From Paracoccus onchidii (lineage in GTDB: Bacteria > Pseudomonadota > Alphaproteobacteria > Rhodobacterales > Rhodobacteraceae), in contig NZ_JAQBIE010000008.1 in assembly GCF_028294535.1 (NCBI RefSeq), forward strand, positions 62,001 through 126,000: a stretch of 64,000 nucleotides of DNA, written 5' to 3'. The notes under the pieces are model-generated. The model was not told where the DNA came from. It saw only the letters and a program-made list of their open reading frames with translations, and made no database searches. The position numbers and the translations under genes are program-made. Position 1 is the stretch's first letter. The number at the start of each line of letters is the position of its first letter. Positions 51,820 through 60,873 of the stretch are shown piece after piece.

Positions 51820-52844
51820 GTATCGGCCTTGGTCAGAGAAATAGCTGTGCCGGTGCGGATGCTTTCATCGGCGGCCAGGCAGATGGCCAGCGACTGGACC
51901 GCATCGGTCATGTGCCGCGACAGGTCCAGATCCTGTTCTATGGCACGAAGGATATAGGCCTGTTCCGCGGTGCAAAGCTGCTGGTGGTCGGGCTCGTCGG
52001 GAAGCGAGATGACCTGATCGCCATCGACATGATGCAACAGCAGCGCGCCGACCCTTGTGTGGCTGTCGATATCGGCGGAATGCGTCTGCCGGTCCGCGCG
52101 GATCGAGACCGAGCCATTGGGCGAGATGACGTCTTTGACGAAATGCGCGGTTTCCGACATCATCGGACCCCAGCCGGCCTCGTACCAGCCGACAGAGCCG
52201 TCGGCAAAGACAACCTGGAACTGGCCGTAATTATACATCTGCTCTGAAATCTCGCCGCTCAGGCGCAGGCCGATCCCGTGAACCCTGACCGGCACGGCGT
52301 CGGTGATCTGGCACATGACATCGACATAATGGACACCGCAATCGACAATGGGCGAGGTCGTCCGCATCAGCGATTTATGGGTTTCCCATTCCGCGCCGCT
52401 GCTTTGCTGGTTCAGGTTCAGGCGAAAGACATAGGGGCCGCCAAGGTCGCGGGCCTCGCGCACAAGGCGGATCCATGACGGGTGGTGGCGCAGGATATAA
52501 CCGACAACCAGCTTGCGCCCCAGATCCCGTGCCGTGGACAAGACGCGTTCCGCATCCGCGACAGTCGTTGCCAGCGGCTTTTCGACAAAGACATGGGCAC
52601 CGGCGCGCATGGCCTGACAGGCGTAATCGGCATGGCTGTCGGAATAGGTGGCGATGACGACAAGATCTGGCTTCTGGGCCAGCCCCTGATCAAACGAGTG
52701 ATAGCGCGGATAGCCCTGCAGCTCGGGTGGCAGGGCAATGTCCGAGCGGTTCACCAGCCCGACGATCTGTGATCCAAGCCGATGATGAGCGATGGCATGG
52801 GTCAGCCCCATATTGCCCAATCCGACGATCAATACACGGGTCAT
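51816..52844 (-). CDS. Gfo/Idh/MocA-family oxidoreductase
   Basis: NAD(P)-dependent dehydrogenase of 342 residues from the ATG at 52844, the ATGA overlap with the permease stop fixing the start. Rossmann motif LIVGLGNMGLTHA (4-16), EKPLATTVADAERV (about 90-103) with the conserved Lys, and DCGVHYVDVMCQ (about 167-178) with the His of the family active site. Located between transport genes of an amino-sugar locus, it probably oxidises or epimerises a sugar derivative, or opens a disaccharide by a redox-assisted route; no substrate can be named. Confidence 0.83.
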   Translation of the reverse strand: MTRVLIVGLGNMGLTHAIAHHRLGSQIVGLVNRSDIALPPELQGYPRYHSFDQGLAQKPDLVVIATYSDSHADYACQAMRAGAHVFVEKPLATTVADAERVLSTARDLGRKLVVGYILRHHPSWIRLVREARDLGGPYVFRLNLNQQSSGAEWETHKSLMRTTSPIVDCGVHYVDVMCQITDAVPVRVHGIGLRLSGEISEQMYNYGQFQVVFADGSVGWYEAGWGPMMSETAHFVKDVISPNGSVSIRADRQTHSADIDSHTRVGALLLHHVDGDQVISLPDEPDHQQLCTAEQAYILRAIEQDLDLSRHMTDAVQSLAICLAADESIRTGTAISLTKADT

Positions 52845-53680
52845 TTTACGGCTCCCGAGGTCAGGCCGCGGATCAGTTGCCGCGAGAAGATGGCGTAAAG
52901 CACCAGCACCGGAATGATCGCCATGGACAGCGCCGCCAGAACGGCATTCCAGTTGGTGACATACTGGCCAATGAAGATCTGCGATCCAAGCGTCAGCGTC
53001 TTCACATGCTCGGCCGGGGTCAGGATCAGCGGAAACCACAGATCGTTCCAGATCGGGATCATGTTGAACACCGCCACGGTCGCCATGGCCGGGCGCACCA
53101 ATGGCAGCACCAGACGCAGGAAGATGGTATATTCGCTCAGCCCGTCAATGCGCCCGGCATCCTTCAGATCGGCGCTGACCTGGCGCATGAATTCGGACAG
53201 GATGAAGATCGCCAGCGGCAGCCCCTGCGCGGTATAGACAAGGATCAGCGCCCAAAGCGAATTGACCAGCCCCGCGGCGACCATCATTTCCAGAATGGCA
53301 ACCGTGCCGATGCGGATCGGGATCATGATGCCCAGGGCCATGTACAGCCCCAGAAGCCTATTCCCCCGGAACCGGTATTCCGACAGCGCATAAGCCGCCA
53401 TCGCCCCGAACAGCAGGATGAAGAACAGCGATCCGACGGTCACGATCATCGAGTTCTGGAAGTAAAGTGGAAAGTCGCCTTGCGACATTACCGTCTGGAA
53501 GCCGATCAGCGAAAAGCTTTCGCTGTCGGGCAGGGCCAGCGGCGCGCGGAAGATCGCCTTGCGCTCTTTGAAACTGTTGATGACGATGACAAAGACCGGA
53601 AACAGCGCCACCAGCGTATAGGCGATCAGGGCGCCATGCATGGCCAGCGCAGTCAGGCCGTTCCTGCGGGTCATGTTCAT
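52841..53680 (-). CDS. sugar ABC transporter permease (MalG type)
   Basis: Inner-membrane permease of 279 residues with six helices. The start at 53680 has GAGGGTGG upstream; the frame is open to 53896 but that part overlaps the other permease gene. Landmarks: INSFKERKAIFRAPLALP, FQNSMIVTVGSLFFILLFGA and the EAA loop DAGRIDGLSEYTIFLRLVLP (about 182-201). Confidence 0.9.
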   Translation of the reverse strand: MNMTRRNGLTALAMHGALIAYTLVALFPVFVIVINSFKERKAIFRAPLALPDSESFSLIGFQTVMSQGDFPLYFQNSMIVTVGSLFFILLFGAMAAYALSEYRFRGNRLLGLYMALGIMIPIRIGTVAILEMMVAAGLVNSLWALILVYTAQGLPLAIFILSEFMRQVSADLKDAGRIDGLSEYTIFLRLVLPLVRPAMATVAVFNMIPIWNDLWFPLILTPAEHVKTLTLGSQIFIGQYVTNWNAVLAALSMAIIPVLVLYAIFSRQLIRGLTSGAVK

Positions 53681-53690
53681 CCGGCCACCC

Positions 53691-54605
53691 TCATAGCTGG
53701 TATCGCCGCATGCGGGTCTGGATCGCGAACAGATAGATGCTGACGCCCAGCAGGATGATCGCGAACATCGCGCCCGCAATCGCCGATCCCATGTGGGGAT
53801 CGCCCAGTTGCAGCTGGAATCCGAAGAAGGTGCGATACATGAATGTGCCAAGGATGTCGGTCGAGAAATCCGGCCCCGCCAGGGCACCCTGGGCAACGTA
53901 TATCAGGTCGAATGCGTTGAAATTGCCCACGAAAGTCAGGATCGAGATGATGCCGATCGTCGGCAGGATCAGCGGCAGCTTGATTTTCCAGAAGGCAGAG
54001 ATTCCGGTGATGCCGTCGATCTCTCCGGCCTCGACGATCTCTTCGGGGATGGTGATCAGCGCGGCATAGGTCAGCATCATCGGAATGCCGATGAACTGCC
54101 AGACCGAGATCAGCGCAAGGGTGGTCAGGGCGTATTCCTCCTTGCCCAGCCACGGCGCATAGAGAAATTTCAGCCCCACCGCATCCAGCATCGACGGCGC
54201 GATCCCCCAGATCGGCGACAGGATCAGCTTCCACGCAAAGCCGACGATGACGAAGCTGAGGATGGTCGGAATGAAGATGGCCGAACGATACAACGCCGCG
54301 AAGCGCAGGCGCGGGTGGCTGAGGATCGCGGCCAGCGCGATGCCGATCGGGTTCTGGACCAGCATGTGGATCAGGAAAAACCAGAAATTATTGGCAAGCG
54401 CGTTCCAGAACTGTTCCGACCAGTTCGGGTCCAGAAACAGGGTCTGGAAGTTCTGCAAGCCGACAAAGACCTGCTGCTGTTCGATCTTGCTGAACAGCGC
54501 CAGCCTGAGCGTGTTGAACAGCGGAAAGACCATGACCGCCGAATAGACCGCCACAGCGGGGGCAAGAAAGATCGGGATATGCCAGCGTATGCGCGGTCGG
54601 GACAT
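53691..54605 (-). CDS. sugar ABC transporter permease (MalF/UgpA type)
   Basis: Inner-membrane permease of 304 residues with six helices, the partner of the preceding MalG-type subunit. Landmarks: FLAPAVAVYSAVMVFPLFNT (13-32) and the EAA loop EAGEIDGITGISAFWKIKLP (about 193-212). It lies 66 bases after the binding-protein gene and 10 bases before the second permease. Confidence 0.9.
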   Translation of the reverse strand: MSRPRIRWHIPIFLAPAVAVYSAVMVFPLFNTLRLALFSKIEQQQVFVGLQNFQTLFLDPNWSEQFWNALANNFWFFLIHMLVQNPIGIALAAILSHPRLRFAALYRSAIFIPTILSFVIVGFAWKLILSPIWGIAPSMLDAVGLKFLYAPWLGKEEYALTTLALISVWQFIGIPMMLTYAALITIPEEIVEAGEIDGITGISAFWKIKLPLILPTIGIISILTFVGNFNAFDLIYVAQGALAGPDFSTDILGTFMYRTFFGFQLQLGDPHMGSAIAGAMFAIILLGVSIYLFAIQTRMRRYQL

Positions 54606-54671
54606 GGGTTCCCCTTGTGCGAAACGGGGCGGGCAGCCTGGCGCCGCCCGCGTCCTTGGGATGTGGAAGGA

Positions 54672-55925
54672 TTACTGCTGGGGCGCGTACCAGCTGGCCA
54701 GCCCTTCCTGCAGGCTTGCGCCAAGTTCTTCGGGGGTGCTGGTGCCCTTGATCGCCGCGGCCGCTGCGCCCCAGGTCTCGTTTTCCAGATTGGGCGTGCC
54801 GCGCGACAGGATCTGATAGGTCGAGCGGATCGTCGATTCACAATCGGCGCGCCAGCTGGCAAATTGCTGCGCCAATGGATCCTCCAGCTCGACCGGTGTG
54901 TCAGACAGCGGGAAGAAGCCCGGCAACGCATTGCCGAAGATTGTCGCGAATTCCGGGCTGGCCACCCATGCAAGGAAGGTTCTGGCCGCTTCCGGGTGGT
55001 TGCTGGCCGCGTTCATGCCGATGCCGATATCGGTGTGATCAGAGATATAGCAGGTGTCGCCGGCCTCCATCACAGGCGGCTTGAATGCGCCCATCTCGAA
55101 ATCGGCCTGTTCGTTGAATCCCGGGATTTCCCAGGAACCGGCCGGATAGATGGCCGCGCGCCCCAGCGTGAAGATATTCTGACTGTCGGGATAGGTCTGG
55201 GCTTCGAACCCGTCACCAAGATAGTCGCGCCAGCGTGCCAGCGTCGCATAGGGTGCAACCCATTGTTCGTCCGTCAGCTTCTGCTCGCCGGAAATCAGGG
55301 CAAGCCGACCTTCTTCGCCTTTCCAGTAAGTCGGCCCGATATTGTTGTATCCCATCGTCGCCGCTTCCCATTGGTCATTGGTGCCCATGGCCATGGGGAT
55401 ATAATTTCCGTCCTCTTTGATCGTATCGAGCACGGCAAAGAATTCGGCTTCGGTCGTGGGAACTTCAAGCCCGAGTTCCGCGAAGGCGTCCTTGTTGTAG
55501 ATGAAGCCGTGGATCACCGATGCCATCGGAACGCAGAAGGCGGCCGATCCGTCGTCGGTTTGCCAAGCGGATTTGGCCACGTCCGAAAAGTTCGACATCG
55601 CCTCGATATCGCTCAGATCCGCAAGATGCCCGGCCTCATACAGCGCCAGCGATGCGTCGAAGGGGCGGCAGGTAATCAGATCGCCCGCCGATCCGGCATC
55701 CAGCTTGGAGTTCAGCGCGGCATTGTATTCCGCAGGCGCCGAGGGCGTGAAACGCAGCTTGATGCCGGGATGCTCAGCCTCGAATGCAGGGATGATCTTT
55801 TCCTGCCACAGCGACAGATCGTCGTTGCGCCAGCTTTCAATGGTCAGGGTGACATCCTGGGCGAACGCGCCGGTTGCCGTCAATGCGGTGCCCAGCAAAG
55901 CGATCCCGATGGTGGTTCTGGTCAT
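54672..55925 (-). CDS. carbohydrate ABC transporter substrate-binding protein
   Basis: Periplasmic SBP_bac_1 protein of 417 residues with a signal peptide of about 22 (MTRTTIGIALL..., ending AFAQ). Landmarks: LTIESWRNDDLSLWQEKIIP (about 26-45), AGDLITCRPFDAS (about 79-91) and IYPAGSWEIPGFNEQ. The aromatic residues (WRNDDLSLW, PAGSW) suit a pyranose ligand. murQ lies 31 bases upstream on the same strand, so the likely ligand is an amino sugar such as MurNAc, GlcNAc or a muropeptide disaccharide. Confidence 0.88.
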   Translation of the reverse strand: MTRTTIGIALLGTALTATGAFAQDVTLTIESWRNDDLSLWQEKIIPAFEAEHPGIKLRFTPSAPAEYNAALNSKLDAGSAGDLITCRPFDASLALYEAGHLADLSDIEAMSNFSDVAKSAWQTDDGSAAFCVPMASVIHGFIYNKDAFAELGLEVPTTEAEFFAVLDTIKEDGNYIPMAMGTNDQWEAATMGYNNIGPTYWKGEEGRLALISGEQKLTDEQWVAPYATLARWRDYLGDGFEAQTYPDSQNIFTLGRAAIYPAGSWEIPGFNEQADFEMGAFKPPVMEAGDTCYISDHTDIGIGMNAASNHPEAARTFLAWVASPEFATIFGNALPGFFPLSDTPVELEDPLAQQFASWRADCESTIRSTYQILSRGTPNLENETWGAAAAAIKGTSTPEELGASLQEGLASWYAPQQ

Positions 55926-55956
55926 GTCAGTTTCTCCCGGTCGGACATATTATTGT

Positions 55957-56847
55957 TTATTTATTGTTATGGTTTTTCAGTGCCACACGCAGATTTCCCC
56001 GTGCGGTTTCAAGGCGTGCCCCTGCCGCCTGAAGCGACAGCGAATGCGCGGCCATCAGGACGGCCAGCTTCACGTTGCCATCCGCAGATTGCAGTGCTGT
56101 CGCCGCGCTTTCAGAATCCGCTGCGGCGATATGGGCGACCATGGCTTGGGCACGTTGGCGCAGCTTGGCATTGTCGGCATGCAGGTTGACCATCATGCCG
56201 TCATGCACATGGCCCAGCTCGACCGCCATTGCCGTCGACAATGTGTTCAACGCGATCTTTTGGGCTGTCGCGGCGCCAAGGCGGGTCGACCCGGATACCA
56301 GTTCGGGCGGCGTTGGCAGCAGGATGGCGACATCGGCCATTTGCAGCAGCGGCGCGCCGGGATTGTTGGCAATGGCGATCAGGCGCACGCCGTTCCGGCG
56401 CGCGATCCGTGCCGCCTGCAACGTAAAGGGCGTAGTGCCGCTGGCCGATACGGCAATGATGGTATCATTCGGTCCGGTCTGCAGGTTGCGTTCGATTTCG
56501 TCGGTCGCATCTTCGGTATCGCCGGGCATTTCGACCCCATCCGGCAGGCCGCCCGCCATATGGATGCGCAGCCTGTTCGGCGGGATCGAGAAGGTTCCAC
56601 CCAGCTCTTGTACATCGGCGGCCGCCATCAGACCCGAGGAGCCCGCGGCAACATAGTGCAATACGCCGTCATTGCGCAGCGTATCGGCCATCAGACGCGC
56701 GCCGATAGCAATTTCCCGCGCGGCATCCAGTGCCGCATTCGCAGCATCGCATTGTGCACGCACCAGTTGCCGGGCGATCACGTCCAGAGGTCGCGCATCC
56801 AGGCCGACGGCATTCATGTGCAGTTGCTCTGTGGTGGCGGCAGCCAA
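55957..56847 (-). CDS. murQ: N-acetylmuramic acid 6-phosphate etherase
   Basis: SIS-domain lyase of 296 residues that cuts the lactyl ether of MurNAc-6-phosphate to give GlcNAc-6-phosphate and D-lactate. Landmarks: VAAGSSGLMAAADVQELGG (about 68-86) with the catalytic Glu in QEL, SASGTTPFTLQAARIA (about 131-146), and GSTRLGAATAQKIALNTLST (about 184-203), the hallmark of MurQ. It is somewhat divergent: the N-terminal TEQLHMNAVGLDARPLD is close to the family's TE-x-RN start. First gene of the leftward unit; its product is the NagA substrate. Confidence 0.88.
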   Translation of the reverse strand: MAAATTEQLHMNAVGLDARPLDVIARQLVRAQCDAANAALDAAREIAIGARLMADTLRNDGVLHYVAAGSSGLMAAADVQELGGTFSIPPNRLRIHMAGGLPDGVEMPGDTEDATDEIERNLQTGPNDTIIAVSASGTTPFTLQAARIARRNGVRLIAIANNPGAPLLQMADVAILLPTPPELVSGSTRLGAATAQKIALNTLSTAMAVELGHVHDGMMVNLHADNAKLRQRAQAMVAHIAAADSESAATALQSADGNVKLAVLMAAHSLSLQAAGARLETARGNLRVALKNHNNK

Positions 56848-56875
56848 GTGATTCTTCCCTTTCTGTCGCCATCAC

Positions 56876-56970
56876 GATACCTATATAATACCACCTGTCC
56901 AACATTTTTTGAAAGCTGCGCATGTTGGCGGGTTGTCATTGAAATGGGCATTTAATTGGTATACTAAATT
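56876..56970. promoter_or_regulatory. candidate NagR-type operators between murQ and the kinase gene
   Basis: AATTGGTATACTAAATT (56954-56970) contains an imperfect palindrome TTGGTATACTAA and matches the left half of known NagR/YvoA sites (ATTGGTATA). On the minus strand GTGGTATTATATAGGTATC (56877-56895) repeats the TGGTAT and GGTAT half-sites ahead of murQ. The NagR-like GntR encoded nearby is the obvious binder. Confidence 0.55.
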
Positions 56971-56996
56971 ACAAGTTGGTGTTTTATTGGACTGCT

Positions 56997-57872
56997 ATGC
57001 TTGATCCTTTGGAAAATGCCGTGATCGCGATTGATGGTGGGGGATCGCGCTGTCGTCTGGCATGTCGCACGGCCGAAAGGTTGTTCCATGTCGAAACCGG
57101 ACCGGCGAACGCGTTTTCCGATTTCGACGGTGCGGTGACGCAGGTCACGGCGGGGCTGATGCAACTGGCAGCGCAGATCGGAATCGATTTTGCGGATGTG
57201 GTGCGCTTCCCTGCATTCATTGGTTTGGCGGGGGTTGTCAGTCCGGAAATTGCCAGCCGTCTGCGCAGGCATATGCCCTTCACGGTCATGCGGATCGCTG
57301 ATGATCGTCCTGCGGCGTTGCGCGGGGCATTGGGCATGCAGGACGGGGCGATCGCGCATTGCGGCACCGGCTCTTTCTTTGCGGGCCAGCGCGGCGGCAC
57401 TGCCTGCCTTGCGGGCGGGTGGGGCGCGGTTCTGGGTGACGAAGCATCGGCGAAATGGATCGCGCATCATGCGCTTGCCGCTGTCTTGCAGTCTGTTGAC
57501 GGCATGGGCGCGCCTTCGGCTTTGACGGATCGGTTGCTGGATGAACTGGGCGGACCTGCGGGAGTGCTGACATTCGCAAGCCGATCCGGCCCGGCGGAAA
57601 TTGCGGCGCTCGCCCCCCGCGTTACCGAGGCGGCAGCCAAGGGCGATCAGGTTGCACGAGGCATCATGCATCAAGGCGCAGGACATATCGTCGCGATGCT
57701 CGGGGCCATGCAGTGGCAGCCGGACACCAGATTGTGCCTGACCGGTGGCGTAGGCCCGCACTATCGGCCATATCTGCCGCCGGAACTGGAACGCGTCGTT
57801 GATACCCCGCTTGGTGAGCCACTTGATGGGGCGGTGGCGCTGGCGCAGGAGGTGAGCCGTGAATATAGCTGA
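56997..57872 (+). CDS. BadF/BadG-family amino-sugar kinase (GlcNAc/MurNAc kinase-like)
   Basis: ATP-dependent sugar kinase of 291 residues from the ATG at 56997; a GTG at 56979 is an alternative, and neither has a strong ribosome site. The phosphate-1 motif IAIDGGGSRCRLA (about 8-20), the second phosphate loop HCGTGSFFAGQRGG (about 120-133) and GGWGAVLGDEASAKWIA (about 139-155) define the acetate/sugar kinase fold of the GlcNAc kinase and MurK group. With murQ and nagA it would phosphorylate imported GlcNAc or MurNAc. Its end overlaps the GntR gene by 14 bases. Confidence 0.82.
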   Translation: MLDPLENAVIAIDGGGSRCRLACRTAERLFHVETGPANAFSDFDGAVTQVTAGLMQLAAQIGIDFADVVRFPAFIGLAGVVSPEIASRLRRHMPFTVMRIADDRPAALRGALGMQDGAIAHCGTGSFFAGQRGGTACLAGGWGAVLGDEASAKWIAHHALAAVLQSVDGMGAPSALTDRLLDELGGPAGVLTFASRSGPAEIAALAPRVTEAAAKGDQVARGIMHQGAGHIVAMLGAMQWQPDTRLCLTGGVGPHYRPYLPPELERVVDTPLGEPLDGAVALAQEVSREYS

Positions 57873-58608
57873 GTATTTGGCACCTGCTGGCTGGTTCGTC
57901 CGGAACGGCGGCCCCCGATATGTTCAGCTGCGTCAGCGTCTTGTGGACGGGATCGAGGCCGGAATCCTGACGCCCAACAGTTCGTTGCCTCCCGAGCGCG
58001 AGCTGGCAGAGATCACGGAATTGTCGCGGGTGACGGTTCGCAGGGCGATACATGACCTTGTGCGCGATGGCCTGATCGAGCAACGTCAGGGGTCGGGATC
58101 CTTCGTGCGCGATCGCGTGGGCCGGGTCGAACAATCGCTGTCGCATCTGACCTCGTTCACCGAAGATATGGCGCGCCGGGGCGTTCAAACATCGTCGCGA
58201 TGGCTGGAACGGGGCATGTTTCAGGCCTCGACGGATGAGGTCGAGGTGTTGGGGCTTGCGCCTGGTGATCAGGTGTCACGCATCTATCGCCTGCGCGAGG
58301 CCGACGGCAAACCGCTGGCGCTGGAACGGGCGACCTTGCCGCTGGACATCCTGTCGAACCCGACCGAGATCACCACCTCGCTCTACGAGGTTCTGGCCGC
58401 TGCGGGGCGGCGCCCGGTGCGCGCGATCCAGAAAATCTCGGCCGTGAACATAGCTGCCCGCGAAGCCGAGCTGTTGCGGGTGCAGGAAGGGGCGGCAGGG
58501 CTGCGGATTCAGCGTATTTCCTATCTGTCCGATGGCCGCATCGCCGAGCTGACCAGATCGCTGTATCGGGGCGATGCCTATGATTTCGTCGCCGAGCTGA
58601 ATCATTGA
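57859..58608 (+). CDS. GntR-family regulator, HutC/NagR subfamily
   Basis: Repressor of 249 residues: winged helix at about 18-85 (YVQLRQRLVDGIEAG, LPPERELAEITELSRVTVRR) and a UTRA ligand domain at about 100-240. It starts with GTG at 57859, six bases after a perfect AGGAGG, within the end of the kinase gene, so it is translated at once after the kinase. Members of the NagR type sense GlcNAc-6-phosphate or GlcN-6-phosphate. The palindromes between murQ and the kinase gene are the predicted targets. Confidence 0.85.
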   Translation: MNIAEYLAPAGWFVRNGGPRYVQLRQRLVDGIEAGILTPNSSLPPERELAEITELSRVTVRRAIHDLVRDGLIEQRQGSGSFVRDRVGRVEQSLSHLTSFTEDMARRGVQTSSRWLERGMFQASTDEVEVLGLAPGDQVSRIYRLREADGKPLALERATLPLDILSNPTEITTSLYEVLAAAGRRPVRAIQKISAVNIAAREAELLRVQEGAAGLRIQRISYLSDGRIAELTRSLYRGDAYDFVAELNH

Positions 58609-58636
58609 AACGCCGCGGACACAAGGACGCCTCGAT

Positions 58637-59782
58637 ATGGGCCAGTCTACCCTGATCTATCACAACGGACCGATTTTCGACGGAAGCCGGCTGCACCATC
58701 ACGCCTTCGCACAGTTCGAAGATGGTGTTCTGGCACGGATTGGCCGCTGGGATGAATTGCCTGCGCAGGGGCGGTCGATTGATTTGCGCGGGGACATTCT
58801 AAGCATTGGCTATGTCGATCTTCAGGTGAATGGCGGTGCCGGTCTCATGTTCGGTGACGATGTCTCGGTTGAGGCGCTGGGGCGCATGGCGGCGGCGCAT
58901 CGAAAACTGGGCGTGACGCATGTGCTGCCGACCCTGATAACCGACACGCCGCGGGCCACGCGCGCAGCCATCGATGTGGCAATTGCCGCGATAGCCGCCA
59001 ATGTACCGGGGGTCGCGGGACTGCATCTGGAAGGGCCGCATCTTTCACTGGCCCGCAAGGGCGCGCATGATGCGCAGTTGATCCGCCCGATGGGTGCCGA
59101 CGATTTGCGCAACCTGATCATGGCCGCTGCGGATCTGCCATGCCTCATGGTCACGGTGGCCCCTGAAAACGTGACCGAGGCACAAGTCGCCGCGCTGGCC
59201 CGCGCGGGTGTCATCGTTTCGCTGGGTCATAGTGACGCCGGGTATGACACCTGCCAGCGCTATTTCAGGGCAGGTGCGCGATGCGCGACGCATTTGTTCA
59301 ATGCCATGAGCCAGCTGAACAGCCGTGAACCGGGGCTGGTTGGGGCCGCGCTGTCCTGTGGCGGGGTGCATGCGGGGTTGATCGCGGATGCCGTGCATGT
59401 CCATCCTGCCACGATCCGTCTTGCCTGGCAGGCGAATTCGGAGCCGGGGCGATTGTTTCTGGTCAGCGATGCGATGGCCGTTGCCGGCACGGATCTTGAT
59501 CGGTTCGCGCTGGGGGGGCGGTGCATCAACAGGCGCGACGGACAATTGCGACTGGATGACGGCACATTGGCCGGGGCCGATCTGGATCTGACCACGGCCG
59601 TGTCTGTTCTGGTCAACAAGATCGGGGTGCCATTGCAAGATGCGTTGCGCGCAGCAACCACGGTGCCGGCCCGGTTTTGCGGGTTCGAGGATGTGGCGAT
59701 GGCACCGGGAACAACCCGTCTCGACCAGCTGAACCGGATTTCTGCGAATCTGACGGCCGTTGCGCCACAGAACATGATCTGA
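58637..59782 (+). CDS. nagA: N-acetylglucosamine-6-phosphate deacetylase
   Basis: Amidohydrolase of 381 residues removing the acetyl group from GlcNAc-6-phosphate. Landmarks: YVDLQVNGGAG (about 59-69), the metal Glu in HLEGPHLS (about 131-138), SLGHSDAGYDT (about 196-206), HLFNAMSQLNSREPGLVGAA (about 219-238) with the metal His, and the catalytic Asp in SDAMAVAG (about 279-286). Last gene of the rightward unit. No nagB deaminase gene is present in the window, so GlcN-6-phosphate must be processed elsewhere. Confidence 0.92.
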   Translation: MGQSTLIYHNGPIFDGSRLHHHAFAQFEDGVLARIGRWDELPAQGRSIDLRGDILSIGYVDLQVNGGAGLMFGDDVSVEALGRMAAAHRKLGVTHVLPTLITDTPRATRAAIDVAIAAIAANVPGVAGLHLEGPHLSLARKGAHDAQLIRPMGADDLRNLIMAAADLPCLMVTVAPENVTEAQVAALARAGVIVSLGHSDAGYDTCQRYFRAGARCATHLFNAMSQLNSREPGLVGAALSCGGVHAGLIADAVHVHPATIRLAWQANSEPGRLFLVSDAMAVAGTDLDRFALGGRCINRRDGQLRLDDGTLAGADLDLTTAVSVLVNKIGVPLQDALRAATTVPARFCGFEDVAMAPGTTRLDQLNRISANLTAVAPQNMI

Positions 59783-59818
59783 GATCAGCTTATTGACGGT
59801 ATGGAGTCAGGGGGCTGT

Positions 59819-60736
59819 TCAGGGGCGGGGCTCTTGTGCGATGTCGGATTTCTTGCGTGCGATCGCGGCTGCAATCGCATCGGCAAGGGCGCGAACACGA
59901 CGGGGCTGGGCACGGCCCGGCGGGAACATCATCTGCAGTGGTTTGGGCGGCGCCGAATATTCCTCCAGCAGGGCAATCAGTTTGCCCGTCCGGAGGTCTT
60001 CGGCCACGTCCAGTTCCGATTTCAGGATAATTCCATGCCCCTCGCGCGCCCATTGCCGCACCAATGCGCCGTCATTCGTGGTCATGCTGCCGCGAACCGG
60101 GATCGACTTTGATGATTTCTCGGACCCGAAATGCCAGATATTGTCCAGAACCGTGCCAAGCCGCATGATTAGACAGTTGTGCTGCGCCAGGTCTTCGGGC
60201 TGCCGAGGCACACCATGCGCGTCGACATAGCGTTGCGCGGCGCAGACGATACGGCGATATGCCCCAAGGCTGCGCGTGCGCAGGGTGCTGTCGGTGATCT
60301 TGCCAAACCGCAAGGCCAGATCGAAACCCTGACCCACGATGTCGACATAGCCATCCGACAGGAACAGCTCGATTGCGATGGCGGGATGCTGTCTGGTGAA
60401 ATCCGAGATCGCATCGGCCACGACGCTGCTGCCCAGATCAATGGGGGCGCTGATCCTGATCGGACCGGACAGGGTTTCGGCGCCATGGCGTATGCGCGTA
60501 TCCAGATCCCCCAGCTCGGCCAGCAGCATTTTCGCGCCTTGTTGCAGAATGCGGCCTTCGTCAGTCAGGCTGATCGAACGTGTCGTGCGGTTGAACAGCA
60601 CCACGCCGTAATGGGCTTCAAGCGCGGCAAGGCGTTCGGAAACGGTGGTCGGCGACAGGCCGGCTTCGCGTCCTGCGGCGACAAGGCTGCCCTTTTCCGC
60701 GATGGTCAGAAAGAGCCGTATGTTCTCGATCAGCAT
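59819..60736 (-). CDS. LysR-family transcriptional regulator
   Basis: Regulator of 305 residues: winged helix at 1-60 (IENIRLFLTIAEKGSLVAAG, LSPTTVSERLAALEAHYG) and substrate-binding domain at about 88-290. The start at 60736 gives the usual N-terminus; the frame is open to 60811. Divergent from the quinone-oxidoreductase-like gene, which it likely controls, as is common for this pair in proteobacteria. Confidence 0.87.
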   Translation of the reverse strand: MLIENIRLFLTIAEKGSLVAAGREAGLSPTTVSERLAALEAHYGVVLFNRTTRSISLTDEGRILQQGAKMLLAELGDLDTRIRHGAETLSGPIRISAPIDLGSSVVADAISDFTRQHPAIAIELFLSDGYVDIVGQGFDLALRFGKITDSTLRTRSLGAYRRIVCAAQRYVDAHGVPRQPEDLAQHNCLIMRLGTVLDNIWHFGSEKSSKSIPVRGSMTTNDGALVRQWAREGHGIILKSELDVAEDLRTGKLIALLEEYSAPPKPLQMMFPPGRAQPRRVRALADAIAAAIARKKSDIAQEPRP

Positions 60737-60873
60737 TATATGGATATTCCGGATTATCAATTCGAATGATGCCTGTTTATCCGGCCAAGTCCAGCGCGTA
60801 ATTCCGGTCACAAGTGGTCAGGTCATCTGCGATGTGCAGACGGCAGGGAACAGCAACAAGGAAAGATTGTGAC

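Noticed and set aside
53793..56189. Open frame of 798 codons on the plus strand
   Set aside because: Antisense to a permease and the binding-protein gene; no recognisable domain.
60737..60873. Operator in the LysR/oxidoreductase divergent region
   Set aside because: AT-rich with GGATATTCCGGAT-like elements, but no clean dyad that I could defend.
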